DNA from: a virus
Direction: 5' to 3' (one strand)
DNA length: 21,827 bases
Virus record (IMG/VR): IMGVR_UViG_3300045972_000043
Span: 1 to 21,827 of that record
The notes under the pieces are model-generated. The model made no database searches, was not told where the DNA came from, and saw only the letters and a list, made by a program, of their open reading frames with translations. Each line of letters opens with the position of its first letter. The stretch's first letter is position 1. Positions 7,527 to 13,056 of the stretch are shown here, in pieces. The position numbers and the translations under genes are program-made.

Positions 7527-7750
7527 TTCGAAGATCTCCTTTCAAGATCAATCATTGCCGACGCCCAATAGGCGGTAGCTTTCATTAGAACTTCTTGGTC
7601 CGTAGTTATGGTCTGCATGTAAGTGTACAATTCTTGCGCAGACATACCCGGTTCCCAAAATATGGTCATTTCTAGGGCGAGTAAGATACCCGCCCTAGCG
7701 ACTTCAACTCTGCGATCGACATAACCTGATGGAAATATTTCTTCAAGCAT
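7523..7750 (-). CDS. Hypothetical phage protein, 75 residues
   Basis: I chose ATG 7750, because GGAGG lies just upstream across the stop codon of the preceding gene; a further 22 in-frame codons upstream have no such site. The protein is helical and mildly hydrophobic in the middle (AGILLALEMTIF), with a TTDQEVLMKATAYWASAMIDLERR tail in which several residues could form an amphipathic helix. The end of the gene contains the ribosome binding site for the following 22-codon gene. The family is not recognised. Confidence 0.75.
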   Translation of the reverse strand: MLEEIFPSGYVDRRVEVARAGILLALEMTIFWEPGMSAQELYTYMQTITTDQEVLMKATAYWASAMIDLERRSSK

Positions 7751-7751
7751 T

Positions 7752-8393
7752 TTACCTCCGTAACTGGTGAGGCTCCGGCATGTGAATAACAAAACCACCT
7801 GAGCGGTCGCGCTCAATATAAGACTCAGTCAGATCGTCCCAACCCCAGGAACTATCGACGAATTTTGAGGGCTCGTCGATGGCGGTGAAGAAGGCCGCCA
7901 CACTGACTTCCCCGTACTCGTCGATCTGCTCGGCCAATGAGTTAAGCGCGTCTTCAGCTTCTTGTCGACTTCCAATGATGTACTCGTCTAACTGATATCT
8001 GTTGCGGTTAGGGCGAAAGCGCGGCTCATCGTTGGACTCCCTCTTTCGGGACATGGAATTATAAGGAACGATGCTCCTACCGTTGGATGGCCCACGTGAA
8101 TCTCTTCGGCCACGAGGCTCGCCCCATAACGCCGTGTCTGCCATGTCAGAGAGAAGGGTTTTGGCCGCGGGTATCATGACATCCCACATCAAGTTTTGCA
8201 GCAACTCCTTGGGCTCGACACCGAAGAAGGTCTCGGTAAACCGAGTAATCAAAGAGCGACGCTTTTTCTTAACTGGATTGACAACCACCTTCTTTGCCAT
8301 ATCCTCAGCGGGTGGCTTTTGCTCTGGCGCAGGTTTGTTAAAGCGTTCACGACGGGAGTTACCCGGAAATTCAGGACGGACAGGAACTGTCAT
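7752..8393 (-). CDS. Uncharacterised conserved phage protein, 213 residues
   Basis: ATG 8393 overlaps the previous stop (ATGA) and has GGAG 6 nt upstream, so I trimmed 29 upstream in-frame codons. The first 50 residues are basic and Pro-rich (EFPGNSRRERFN). Next comes LITRFTETFFG, then NLMWDVMIPAAKTLLSDM (a helix that may touch membranes). An Arg/Ser-rich low-complexity linker leads to a C-terminal domain with SRQEAEDALNSLAEQIDEYG, SVAAFF and SSWGWDDL. I recall similar proteins, with 'WDV-PAAK--ISDM' and 'YG--SVADLY...WGW', from Gram-positive phages that also carry DUF6353 genes. No function is known to me. The linker suggests interaction with nucleic acid or a flexible tether. Confidence 0.85.
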   Translation of the reverse strand: MTVPVRPEFPGNSRRERFNKPAPEQKPPAEDMAKKVVVNPVKKKRRSLITRFTETFFGVEPKELLQNLMWDVMIPAAKTLLSDMADTALWGEPRGRRDSRGPSNGRSIVPYNSMSRKRESNDEPRFRPNRNRYQLDEYIIGSRQEAEDALNSLAEQIDEYGEVSVAAFFTAIDEPSKFVDSSWGWDDLTESYIERDRSGGFVIHMPEPHQLRR

Positions 8394-8623
8394 TTGTTTC
8401 TCCGCATGTACGCAATTCGTAGGATGATTTGGACGAGCCACATGAATTTGGAAGGGAGATACTTCTCCGAGAAAATCCACATGCTCGTGTCGTTAACGCA
8501 CCAGTCAAGGCCCAGCGTCCGGGACTTACGTCGCCAGCCGTCGGAGTCCTGGAACAGTATAAACTTCCAACGGGCTTTCTCGTCGAACGAGTAGGCGCCG
8601 CTGACGATGAGAATCTTTTTCAA
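8390..8623 (-). CDS. Small phage protein with TTG start, 77 residues
   Basis: The start is TTG 8623: AAGGAG lies 8 nt upstream, inside the last codons of the preceding gene, and the TTG overlaps that gene's TGA (TTGA). An upstream ATG would be far inside the previous gene without a ribosome binding site. The protein begins MKKILIVSGAYSF, is rich in Trp and Lys, and ends with a hydrophobic stretch (KFMWLVQIILRIAY) followed by a basic tail, possibly a membrane-associating helix. The family is not recognised. Confidence 0.75.
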   Translation of the reverse strand: MKKILIVSGAYSFDEKARWKFILFQDSDGWRRKSRTLGLDWCVNDTSMWIFSEKYLPSKFMWLVQIILRIAYMRRNK

Positions 8624-9021
8624 AGTTCGATCTCCTTCTTCAAATCTGACGGGCAGACCCTCGTGCAATCCGGTCTCGGATCGTCACGGTCTTCCACCAA
8701 CTCGTTATGAGAATATCCGAACGGCCTCTTAGCAATATCCCACGATCCGCACCATTCCGGCAAGCGCACCTTGGTTCCGACAGCGATTGGTGAGTCGCCA
8801 TTGTCGTGCCCCATTTGCCAGCAGGACGAGCAGGACACACCTTTCATAACAATCCCTTCGCGATCGCTGGTGGGCTTAATTTCGACGTAGAAGCCGGTGC
8901 ACCCGTGGTTGTTCAAAGGTGTCTCTTCGAGGTAGATCCAGGCGGCTTTCTCGCGCTTTTCGTCGAGATCTTTCAACGCTTGCTCAATAGCGCTCCCAAC
9001 ACTTACAAATTGTTTAGGCAT
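8620..9021 (-). CDS. Cysteine-containing phage protein, 133 residues
   Basis: ATG 9021 follows AAAGGAG. The protein is soluble and has six cysteines: C41, C64-x2-C67, C91, C119 and C123. C-x2-C together with the later pair could bind one zinc, but spacing and the absence of a clear partner motif make this tentative. The middle has a beta-rich look (GFYVEIKP, GIVMKGVSC). This is the first gene of the coupled operon running to 4192. No promoter of the shared family precedes it; only a hairpin and the ACCATATTT element do. Confidence 0.78.
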   Translation of the reverse strand: MPKQFVSVGSAIEQALKDLDEKREKAAWIYLEETPLNNHGCTGFYVEIKPTSDREGIVMKGVSCSSCWQMGHDNGDSPIAVGTKVRLPEWCGSWDIAKRPFGYSHNELVEDRDDPRPDCTRVCPSDLKKEIEL

Positions 9022-9041
9022 TAATAATCTCCTTTCAAGAG

Positions 9042-9056
9042 AAATATGGTAAGATC
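9042..9056 (-). promoter_or_regulatory. Recurring GATCTTACCATATTT element
   Basis: On the minus strand GATCTTACCATATTT lies between a terminator-like hairpin and the ribosome binding site of the 8620-9021 gene. Close copies occur at 11872-11886 (GATCTAACCATATTT) and 13274-13285 (CTAACCATATTT). At 9042 and 13274 it sits where other genes have the shared promoter. A weak promoter or a readthrough site are both possible. Confidence 0.35.
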
Positions 9057-9059
9057 AGA

Positions 9060-9077
9060 TGCCAAGTTTCCTTGGCA
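9060..9077 (-). terminator. GAAA-loop hairpin after the 9090-9347 gene
   Basis: TGCCAAG-GAAA-CTTGGCA on the minus strand gives a perfect 7-bp stem with a GAAA tetraloop just after the stop. There is no U-run after it, so termination may be partial, which would let transcription reach the large operon downstream. Confidence 0.55.
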
Positions 9078-9089
9078 CCCAACCTTCAA

Positions 9090-9347
9090 CTACTTTTTCT
9101 TATCTTTGTAAAAAGCCTGAACTTCTTGATAGACCGCGACGGTCTCTTCGACTTCATGCTCGGCGAACCGGGCCACGCTTTCTGCCAATATACCAGTAAT
9201 CACCACTTCCCCGATGCCAGTCAAGATCTTTCTAAAGACCGACTGCTTGTCAGGCATAGTGTCGATTACTATATTATGGACGACAACGTGTATCCCAGCC
9301 GCGGAGATGGCTCTTACGATACTCTTCGCTAACTTCTTTCCTTCCAT
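9090..9347 (-). CDS. Small membrane-associated phage protein, 85 residues
   Basis: ATG 9347 has AGGAGG 5 nt upstream and the gene has its own promoter at 9375-9402. The N-terminus (MEGKKLAKSIVRAIS) is a basic amphipathic helix. Residues about 41-57 (ILTGIGEVVITGILAES) form a modest hydrophobic segment, followed by an acidic helix and a KDKKK end. I recall phage proteins of this shape in the same gene neighbourhood, with a central 'GG-V--G--AD' hydrophobic part, but no function. The gene is followed by a hairpin. Confidence 0.78.
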   Translation of the reverse strand: MEGKKLAKSIVRAISAAGIHVVVHNIVIDTMPDKQSVFRKILTGIGEVVITGILAESVARFAEHEVEETVAVYQEVQAFYKDKKK

Positions 9348-9374
9348 GCTTCCTCCTAAACAGAATATAGTTCC

Positions 9375-9402
9375 ATTATAGGCGAAGTTCTACGCGCGCG
9401 TT
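9375..9402 (-). promoter_or_regulatory. Shared-family promoter for 9090-9347
   Basis: -10 TATAAT lies at 9375-9380 (minus strand), preceded by CGCGCGTAGAACTTCGCC. The element lies inside the last codons of the preceding gene, and the TAA stop of that gene is part of the -10 box. Confidence 0.7.
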
Positions 9403-9696
9403 AACTCGTTCAAGACAGTCGTGGTGGCATTTGAACCAGCGTACGGACGCTCCATTTTCAAACACTGCCATCTTTTCACCCCACATCTTCACCTTGATCC
9501 CGCAATAGTCGTAGTACATTTTAATCATCTTGGTCCACTCGCTCATCGCTACGGATTCATTAGAGACAATAACAGGTAATACGGTTATGTTTGGTGCAAT
9601 CAGGGTAATGTGGAAGTGTTCGTCTTCCTTAGGCTGAGGTTCCTCTTGACGCGTCTCCCAAAGGTGCACCCGTTTTGAAATTGGGTTGTTAGACAT
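9376..9696 (-). CDS. Hypothetical phage protein, 106 residues
   Basis: ATG 9696 follows GGAGG. The protein is soluble. The N-terminus is hydrophilic, then comes a beta-like part (FHITLIAPNITVLPVIVSN), a helix with several aromatic residues (MIKMYYDYCGIKVKMW), and an end with FKCHHDCLERVNARVEL. C-HHD-C could be half of a metal site. The last seven codons double as the promoter of the next gene, so the C-terminal RVELRL is constrained by DNA signals. No terminator follows it, so it may be read through into the next gene. The family is not recognised. Confidence 0.75.
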   Translation of the reverse strand: MSNNPISKRVHLWETRQEEPQPKEDEHFHITLIAPNITVLPVIVSNESVAMSEWTKMIKMYYDYCGIKVKMWGEKMAVFENGASVRWFKCHHDCLERVNARVELRL

Positions 9697-9712
9697 TAAT
9701 CCTCCGAGAAAG

Positions 9713-9746
9713 AAGGGTAGCCTAAGTTTTCACTCAGACTACCCTT
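9713..9746 (-). terminator. Terminator after 9754-9966
   Basis: AAGGGTAG and CTACCCTT form the outer 8-bp stem (9739-9746 with 9713-9720), followed by CTTTCT. The inner stem TCTGAG/CTTAGG closes a TGAAAA loop. It separates this gene from the next one. Confidence 0.75.
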
Positions 9747-9753
9747 CAGACAC

Positions 9754-9966
9754 CTACTCCACCGGAACTTCGGTGGGTTCGACAGTTTCCTCGACCTGGC
9801 CGGGTTCGGTTTCAACAGACGATTCGATCTTGTCGGCGCCAGCTTTCAAAACACCGGCGACCGCAACAGCGATCCCGATGCCAGCAAGCGTAGCACCACC
9901 AACAATCATCTTCTTCTTGTTCGAAACGAACACCAGGCCCTTAGCCAACGTATCAGTCAGTCCCAT
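9754..9966 (-). CDS. Single-span membrane mini-protein, 70 residues
   Basis: ATG 9966 was chosen because TTGGAGG lies 5 nt upstream; an ATG four codons earlier overlaps that site. The basic stretch SNKKK is followed by a glycine/alanine-rich membrane span (about 20-42, ATLAGIGIAVAVAGVL). After it comes a long acidic Glu/Pro/Val tail. The basic side before the span suggests the N-terminus is inside and the acidic tail outside. It is monocistronic, with its own promoter and terminator. No family recognised. Confidence 0.78.
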   Translation of the reverse strand: MGLTDTLAKGLVFVSNKKKMIVGGATLAGIGIAVAVAGVLKAGADKIESSVETEPGQVEETVEPTEVPVE

Positions 9967-9995
9967 TTCATCCTCCAATCAAAAGTATATGTATC

Positions 9996-10023
9996 AATAT
10001 AAGCGTGGTTTTTTACGCGTCTA
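9996..10023 (-). promoter_or_regulatory. Shared-family promoter for 9754-9966
   Basis: ACGCGTAAAAAACCACGC precedes a TATATT -10 at 9996-10001. The block begins directly at the TAG stop of the DUF6353-like gene before it. The leader GATACATATACTTTTG is nearly identical to that of the 12847-12996 gene. Confidence 0.72.
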
Positions 10024-10839
10024 CAGAAATGACAACTTGGTTCCAGACGGCAAGGGCATCGGGCGCTGCATGTATTCGAGAGTAATGCACGGCGTATTGT
10101 CCGCAGCAAGTTTCGCGCCGAAGTCAATATTCAGCATAAACTCGTCGACAGTTCCGTTCTTGACAGACCATCCGACCAGATCTCCAAGACCAGTGACCGG
10201 AAGACCCAAGGCGCAGTACCATTCGTTGGCCGTCTTGTACTGGCAGCGCAGAAGGTCTTCGTTGAAGTCATTCATCTTGCGCCGGACGGTCTCAATGTCG
10301 CCTTTGAAGTAGCGCCCAGAGAGTCCGTCGTAGCATAACGTGTCACCACCAGTAAAAATGATCTGGGTGTTGTTGATCGGAGTTGCATCGAGCTTGTCCT
10401 GCATGATCTCGCCTCTCAACTCCTGTTCCTTCTTCTCGCCAACCTTCTCAATGATCTTTTCGCGGTATTTCGTGATCGTCGTCTCGGCAAGCCCGTACAA
10501 GGCAGCCAGAGCCGAATATCGTTTTTCCCCAATAGAATGGGCGGCGACAATGCAAGCGATCGTTGCTAGGCCCATCCCAGCCGCGGGGATGTAGTTTTTC
10601 CAGGTGAGAAGGGCTTTTTCTTTGAGTGTCAGATCCATTGGAGCGGGATAACCTTCAACTGCTGTGTCCCGGTCCAACTCGTTTCTGATCATAAGAGCAG
10701 ATTCAATCCCAGCATCAGCAGCCATGACAGCAGTGGTAACAACTCCGCCAACTGCGAGAGTGGTCAGGATGGTCGTTGAGTGCTCTTTACCAAAGCCTGC
10801 TATCAGGCCAAATATGTTACGTGCGTTGGTGATGTTCAT
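10021..10839 (-). CDS. DUF6353-like membrane protein (copy A), 272 residues
   Basis: ATG 10839 has GGAAGGT 4-5 nt upstream and overlaps the preceding gene by 23 nt; 16 further upstream in-frame codons are left out for lack of a site. Two membrane segments lie at about 22-42 and 84-101. They are followed by HSIGEKRYSALAALYGLAET, a helical KYREKIIEKVGEKKEQ stretch, and a C-terminal domain with GGDTLCYDGLSGRYFKGDIE, NEWYCALGL, LGDLVGWSV and PCITLEY. The order and motifs closely fit DUF6353 as I remember it (YIPA, VG-KKE, DG-SGRYF, LG--VGW), a family common in Gram-positive phages and of unknown function. The domain after the second span should be cytoplasmic if the charged loop faces inward. Confidence 0.9.
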   Translation of the reverse strand: MNITNARNIFGLIAGFGKEHSTTILTTLAVGGVVTTAVMAADAGIESALMIRNELDRDTAVEGYPAPMDLTLKEKALLTWKNYIPAAGMGLATIACIVAAHSIGEKRYSALAALYGLAETTITKYREKIIEKVGEKKEQELRGEIMQDKLDATPINNTQIIFTGGDTLCYDGLSGRYFKGDIETVRRKMNDFNEDLLRCQYKTANEWYCALGLPVTGLGDLVGWSVKNGTVDEFMLNIDFGAKLAADNTPCITLEYMQRPMPLPSGTKLSFL

Positions 10840-11014
10840 TTTTACCTTCCATAAAGGTCTTAGCACAACTTTTGATAGTCTGTCCAAGTAAAACAGGAGA
10901 AAAACCAGTCGCGGAAGCCAGTTCTATGATTTTCGAACGTTCTTCTTTCGTGAAACCCATGGCCCATAAATCTCGTTCGTCTTTACTAATAGGGATTGGC
11001 TCCGAGTCGCTCAT
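10817..11014 (-). CDS. Hypothetical phage protein, 65 residues
   Basis: ATG 11014 follows AGAGGAT and overlaps the stop of the 13-codon gene (ATGA). It starts MSDSEPIPISKDERDLW and has a small helical part (FTKEERSKIIELASATGF, SPVLLGQTIKSCAKTF) reminiscent of a compact helix bundle. The start region is nearly identical in DNA to that of the gene at 11049-11339, with the same MSD opening and the same upstream sequence, which suggests local duplication. Its end holds the ribosome binding site of the DUF6353-like gene. Family not recognised. Confidence 0.78.
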   Translation of the reverse strand: MSDSEPIPISKDERDLWAMGFTKEERSKIIELASATGFSPVLLGQTIKSCAKTFMEGKNEHHQRT

Positions 11015-11052
11015 TTCTTATCCTCTAAATATAAGACGTTTTGCAAGTTCAT
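11011..11052 (-). CDS. 13-codon mini-gene MNLQNVLYLEDKK
   Basis: ATG 11052 overlaps the TGA of the upstream gene, and its TGA overlaps the ATG of the downstream gene. GGAGGA lies 6 nt before the start. The peptide MNLQNVLYLEDKK copies the C-terminal end of the upstream protein (DVLYLEDDK) and resembles the end of the one before that (NTLYWGDKK). It is either a translated coupling peptide or a remnant of a duplicated gene. Confidence 0.5.
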   Translation of the reverse strand: MNLQNVLYLEDKK

Positions 11053-11339
11053 TTATCGTCCTCCAAATATAAAACATCTTCAAAATAGTCATAGCCGACC
11101 AAACGTCCGAAGACATCGGTCATGGGGATACGTTCCAGGCGAGCAGGTCGTCCGGTTGAATCGAGGTGGTCGACAGCGAAGGACGTGTCGTAGTTAGTCC
11201 TTGAAACGACGACGCTGGTTTGTCCCTTTGGGACGAGTGTGACAGTTGTTTTCTCGCTGTATTCGTTAGAGAGTTTCTTAAGAAAAGAGCACAGTGTATA
11301 AACCTCCATCGGTGTCTTAGGAAGTGGTCTGTCGCTCAT
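11049..11339 (-). CDS. Hypothetical phage protein, 96 residues
   Basis: ATG 11339 has GGGGAG upstream and overlaps the stop of the zinc-motif gene (ATGA). The protein starts MSDRPLPKTPMEVYTLCSFLKK and continues with beta-like stretches (TTVTLVPKGQTSVVVS, SFAVDHL, ERIPMTDVFGRLVGYDYF). It ends DVLYLEDDK, an ending shared with its neighbours because that DNA also carries the next ribosome binding site. The neighbour at 11336-11806 also has a VDVFG-LG-G piece close to its end, so the C-terminal parts of the two may be related. No function is suggested. Confidence 0.78.
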   Translation of the reverse strand: MSDRPLPKTPMEVYTLCSFLKKLSNEYSEKTTVTLVPKGQTSVVVSRTNYDTSFAVDHLDSTGRPARLERIPMTDVFGRLVGYDYFEDVLYLEDDK

Positions 11340-11806
11340 TTCTTATCTCCCCAATATAAGGTGTTTGTTTCTTTGTCGAAACCCAAACCGAGTCCAAAGA
11401 CGTCAACGATTCCATAGTAAGCCGGTGGGTAATGACCTTCTCTTACGTTCACAATCCGGGTCTCGTTATTCAGGCCTTCTGCGAGTAGCGTAAAGAGATT
11501 ATGAAGCTCGTGGATTTTTTGACGGCGAAGCCATTCAGCACGGTAAACTCCGAAACTCGTCTCAACATTCTTGCGTTTCTCGTTTACGCATTTTTGGCAG
11601 GTGTGGAACCAGTTCTCCGCCATTAAGTTCATAGGAATAACTTTCTGGCAAACACTACAAACGTCAAACTTCGCCGTTGCAGCGCAATCGAGATGCATTG
11701 AGAGAACTTTTCTTTCCATCGTTCCACCGCCCAAGGTTCCCGTTAGATAACGATCGCCTTCAATTTCTTTAAAGCACAACGCGCACACTGGTTTTAGTTC
11801 AGGCAT
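11336..11806 (-). CDS. LIM-like zinc-binding phage protein, 156 residues
   Basis: ATG 11806 follows AAAGGAG. Nine potential ligands are arranged as two zinc sites: C8-x2-C11, H38-x2-C41, C50-x2-C53, and H68-x-C70-x2-C73. This spacing resembles LIM or double treble-clef modules, which bind proteins or nucleic acid. The C-terminal half is an alpha-helical stretch (YRAEWLRRQKIHELHNLF) followed by a YYGIVDVFGLGLGFD segment ending in LYWGDKK. It is the first gene of the operon 11806-10021. A regulator of the nearby shared promoters is possible but is inferred only from its type and place. Confidence 0.8.
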   Translation of the reverse strand: MPELKPVCALCFKEIEGDRYLTGTLGGGTMERKVLSMHLDCAATAKFDVCSVCQKVIPMNLMAENWFHTCQKCVNEKRKNVETSFGVYRAEWLRRQKIHELHNLFTLLAEGLNNETRIVNVREGHYPPAYYGIVDVFGLGLGFDKETNTLYWGDKK

Positions 11807-11839
11807 AATTGTCTCCTTTCAAGACAAAGAATATAGGAT

Positions 11840-11863
11840 AGGTAGTGGCAAACGCTGCTACCT
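11840..11863 (-). terminator. Weak hairpin after 11880-12116
   Basis: AGGTAG and CTACCT pair in the minus-strand transcript around a 12-nt loop. No U-run follows and the loop lacks the GAAA sequence of the other hairpins. It could be a partial terminator ahead of the zinc-protein operon, which has no shared-family promoter of its own. Confidence 0.35.
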
Positions 11864-11879
11864 CTCCCCTCAAATATGG

Positions 11880-12116
11880 TTAGATCTTGTTGAACAAGAC
11901 GTTGTTGATGATCAGATGCCGGACAACGCCGTCAGGGTCTGTGATCGTTTTAACGTTGATCTTGTGCGGCATCAGGTTGCGGGCCGCTTGGAAACCCCGG
12001 TCGTACCCAGCACTGTAATAGAGAACAGCGACGGTTCCAAGAACAATCCCTAAGGTTGTCGTTGGATGTGCATAGGCGAACTTTTTAACTTTACTTCCAA
12101 ACTCGTTCCAATCCAT
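11880..12116 (-). CDS. Single-span membrane mini-protein, 78 residues
   Basis: ATG 12116 has GGAGG upstream at 6 nt; the in-frame ATG further upstream overlaps the promoter and is rejected. The N-terminus is MDWNEFGSKVKKFAYAHP, followed by one span (about 19-37, TTTLGIVLGTVAVLYYSAG) and a soluble part with TITDPDGVVRHLIINNVLF. It has its own promoter and a structured leader. No family recognised. Confidence 0.78.
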   Translation of the reverse strand: MDWNEFGSKVKKFAYAHPTTTLGIVLGTVAVLYYSAGYDRGFQAARNLMPHKINVKTITDPDGVVRHLIINNVLFNKI

Positions 12117-12141
12117 GTCAATCCTCCATCGAAAGTTTTTA

Positions 12142-12188
12142 AGAGAAGTAGCAGCAATTGCACCCGAAGGCCCGGCCCCTACTTCTCT
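12142..12188 (-). other. Structured 5' leader of the 11880-12116 mRNA
   Basis: AGAGAAGTAG and CTACTTCTCT form a perfect 10-bp stem starting within a few nucleotides of the expected transcript start. The interior contains GCCTTCGGGT, which can form a UUCG tetraloop hairpin. A 5'-terminal hairpin of this kind could protect the mRNA or hold a regulatory fold. Confidence 0.5.
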
Positions 12189-12189
12189 C

Positions 12190-12217
12190 ATTATAGCCGT
12201 GGTTTTTTACGCGTCTA
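12190..12217 (-). promoter_or_regulatory. Shared-family promoter for 11880-12116
   Basis: ACGCGTAAAAAACCACGG precedes TATAAT at 12190-12195. The block abuts the TAG stop of the preceding gene. Confidence 0.75.
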
Positions 12218-12667
12218 CTTAACCTTCCACCAAATACTGCCGGACGCCGTCTTTGCCTTGTGGTACTCAAGCGTGGAAAGCTTGTGCTTGAAGTGGTCCC
12301 CAACAACATGCTCATCGCCGTTGCTGTCGTTGTAGAAGGTTGCCTTATTCTCGCCAACCTGAACCCAAAGCATCTCAACTATCACTTCATCATCGTCATT
12401 ATCGATAACACGCCCACAGCGCTTAGCCGAGATCAGGCCCTGGTTGCCTTTCCAGTTGGTGCCTTCCAGTTGGATGTCTTTCCATACGAGTTGCCCGATT
12501 TCGAGTTGCGACTTCACGAGCTCAATCTTCTGCTCGTAATCCATCTTCGCCAGCGACAGCTGACCTTCCGGAGTCTGAGACCAGCGAAGAGCGTCCATTT
12601 CCTTCGCCTTCTGATCGACCAATTTGGCGACATGCGCCCGTGATGCACAGTTCTGAATACCAGCCAT
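12215..12667 (-). CDS. Hypothetical soluble phage protein, 150 residues
   Basis: ATG 12667 (MAGIQNCAS) has AAGGAG 8 nt upstream; an ATG three codons earlier would overlap that site. The first 65 residues look helical (AHVAKLVDQKAKEMDAL, MDYEQKIELVKSQLE). The rest is beta-like with RVIDNDDDEVIVEMLWVQVG and ends GSIWWKVK. It differs from its neighbours in being soluble and larger. It has its own promoter and a long hairpin leader. No terminator follows; the promoter of the next gene begins at its stop codon. Family not recognised. Confidence 0.78.
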   Translation of the reverse strand: MAGIQNCASRAHVAKLVDQKAKEMDALRWSQTPEGQLSLAKMDYEQKIELVKSQLEIGQLVWKDIQLEGTNWKGNQGLISAKRCGRVIDNDDDEVIVEMLWVQVGENKATFYNDSNGDEHVVGDHFKHKLSTLEYHKAKTASGSIWWKVK

Positions 12668-12698
12668 TTCTAACACTCCTTCAAAAATTGAAAATAGT

Positions 12699-12778
12699 GA
12701 GACTAAGATATGTTAACGTCCAAGCCGTAATGCCCGGAATATTCTTGACGTCAGAATTGTAACTCATATCTTACTCTC
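12699..12778 (-). other. Long hairpin leader of the 12215-12667 mRNA
   Basis: The arms 12699-12717 and 12759-12778 pair over about 19 positions with one mismatch and a bulge (CATATCTTAGTCTC against GAGAGTAAGATATG). An inner ACGTC/GACGT stem (12716-12720 with 12747-12751) continues the fold. It begins at the expected transcript start and precedes an unusually long leader of about 100 nt. An unidentified cis-acting RNA is possible. Confidence 0.5.
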
Positions 12779-12803
12779 ATAATAGCATATGATTTTTACG
12801 CGT
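12779..12803 (-). promoter_or_regulatory. Shared-family promoter for 12215-12667
   Basis: CACGCGTAAAAATCATATGC precedes a TATTAT -10 at 12779-12784. It lies just after the terminator of the 12847-12996 gene. Confidence 0.65.
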
Positions 12804-12806
12804 GCC

Positions 12807-12839
12807 AAAATGGGAGGACACGTTTCTGTGTTCCCATTT
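12807..12839 (-). terminator. Terminator after 12847-12996
   Basis: AAATGGGA and TCCCATTTT form the outer stem. ACAC/GTGT is the inner stem closing an AGAAAC loop. It has A-runs before and T-runs after, so it could work in both directions. Confidence 0.8.
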
Positions 12840-12846
12840 CCTTACA

Positions 12847-12996
12847 CTACCCTCCGACGACTTTATGCCAGTGTTCGATGATCCGGTTGCGCATCTGCTC
12901 GGCCTTCCGTGCGACGTCGATGATGAACTCAATCATCTTAATCAGCATCCACAGAAAAACCACAGTCGCATAAACCTTTCTCAAAAACTTCCGCAT
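12847..12996 (-). CDS. Membrane-associated mini-protein, 49 residues
   Basis: ATG 12996 has GAAGGAG 7 nt upstream; the stop is TAG 12847. The protein starts with a basic MRKFLRK, then a hydrophobic segment (about 8-27, VYATVVFLWMLIKMIEFIID) and an amphipathic charged helix ending HWHKVVGG. It is monocistronic between its own promoter (13028-13056) and terminator (12807-12839), which supports its reality in spite of its size. No family recognised. Confidence 0.75.
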   Translation of the reverse strand: MRKFLRKVYATVVFLWMLIKMIEFIIDVARKAEQMRNRIIEHWHKVVGG

Positions 12997-13027
12997 TTAA
13001 AACTCCTTCGACAAAAGTATGTGTATC

Positions 13028-13056
13028 ACTATATGCTCAGTTATTTTAGCGTGGAT
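13028..13056 (-). promoter_or_regulatory. Shared-family promoter for 12847-12996
   Basis: CACGCTAAAATAACTGAGCA precedes a TATAGT -10 at 13028-13033. It overlaps the TAA stop of the preceding gene. The leader GATACACATACTTTTG matches that of the 9754-9966 gene. Confidence 0.62.

Noticed and set aside
9686-10312. 208-codon frame on the plus strand
   Set aside because: It runs antisense through a terminator, the 9754-9966 gene, a promoter and the DUF6353-like gene; Ser/Thr-rich translation is typical of a shadow frame.
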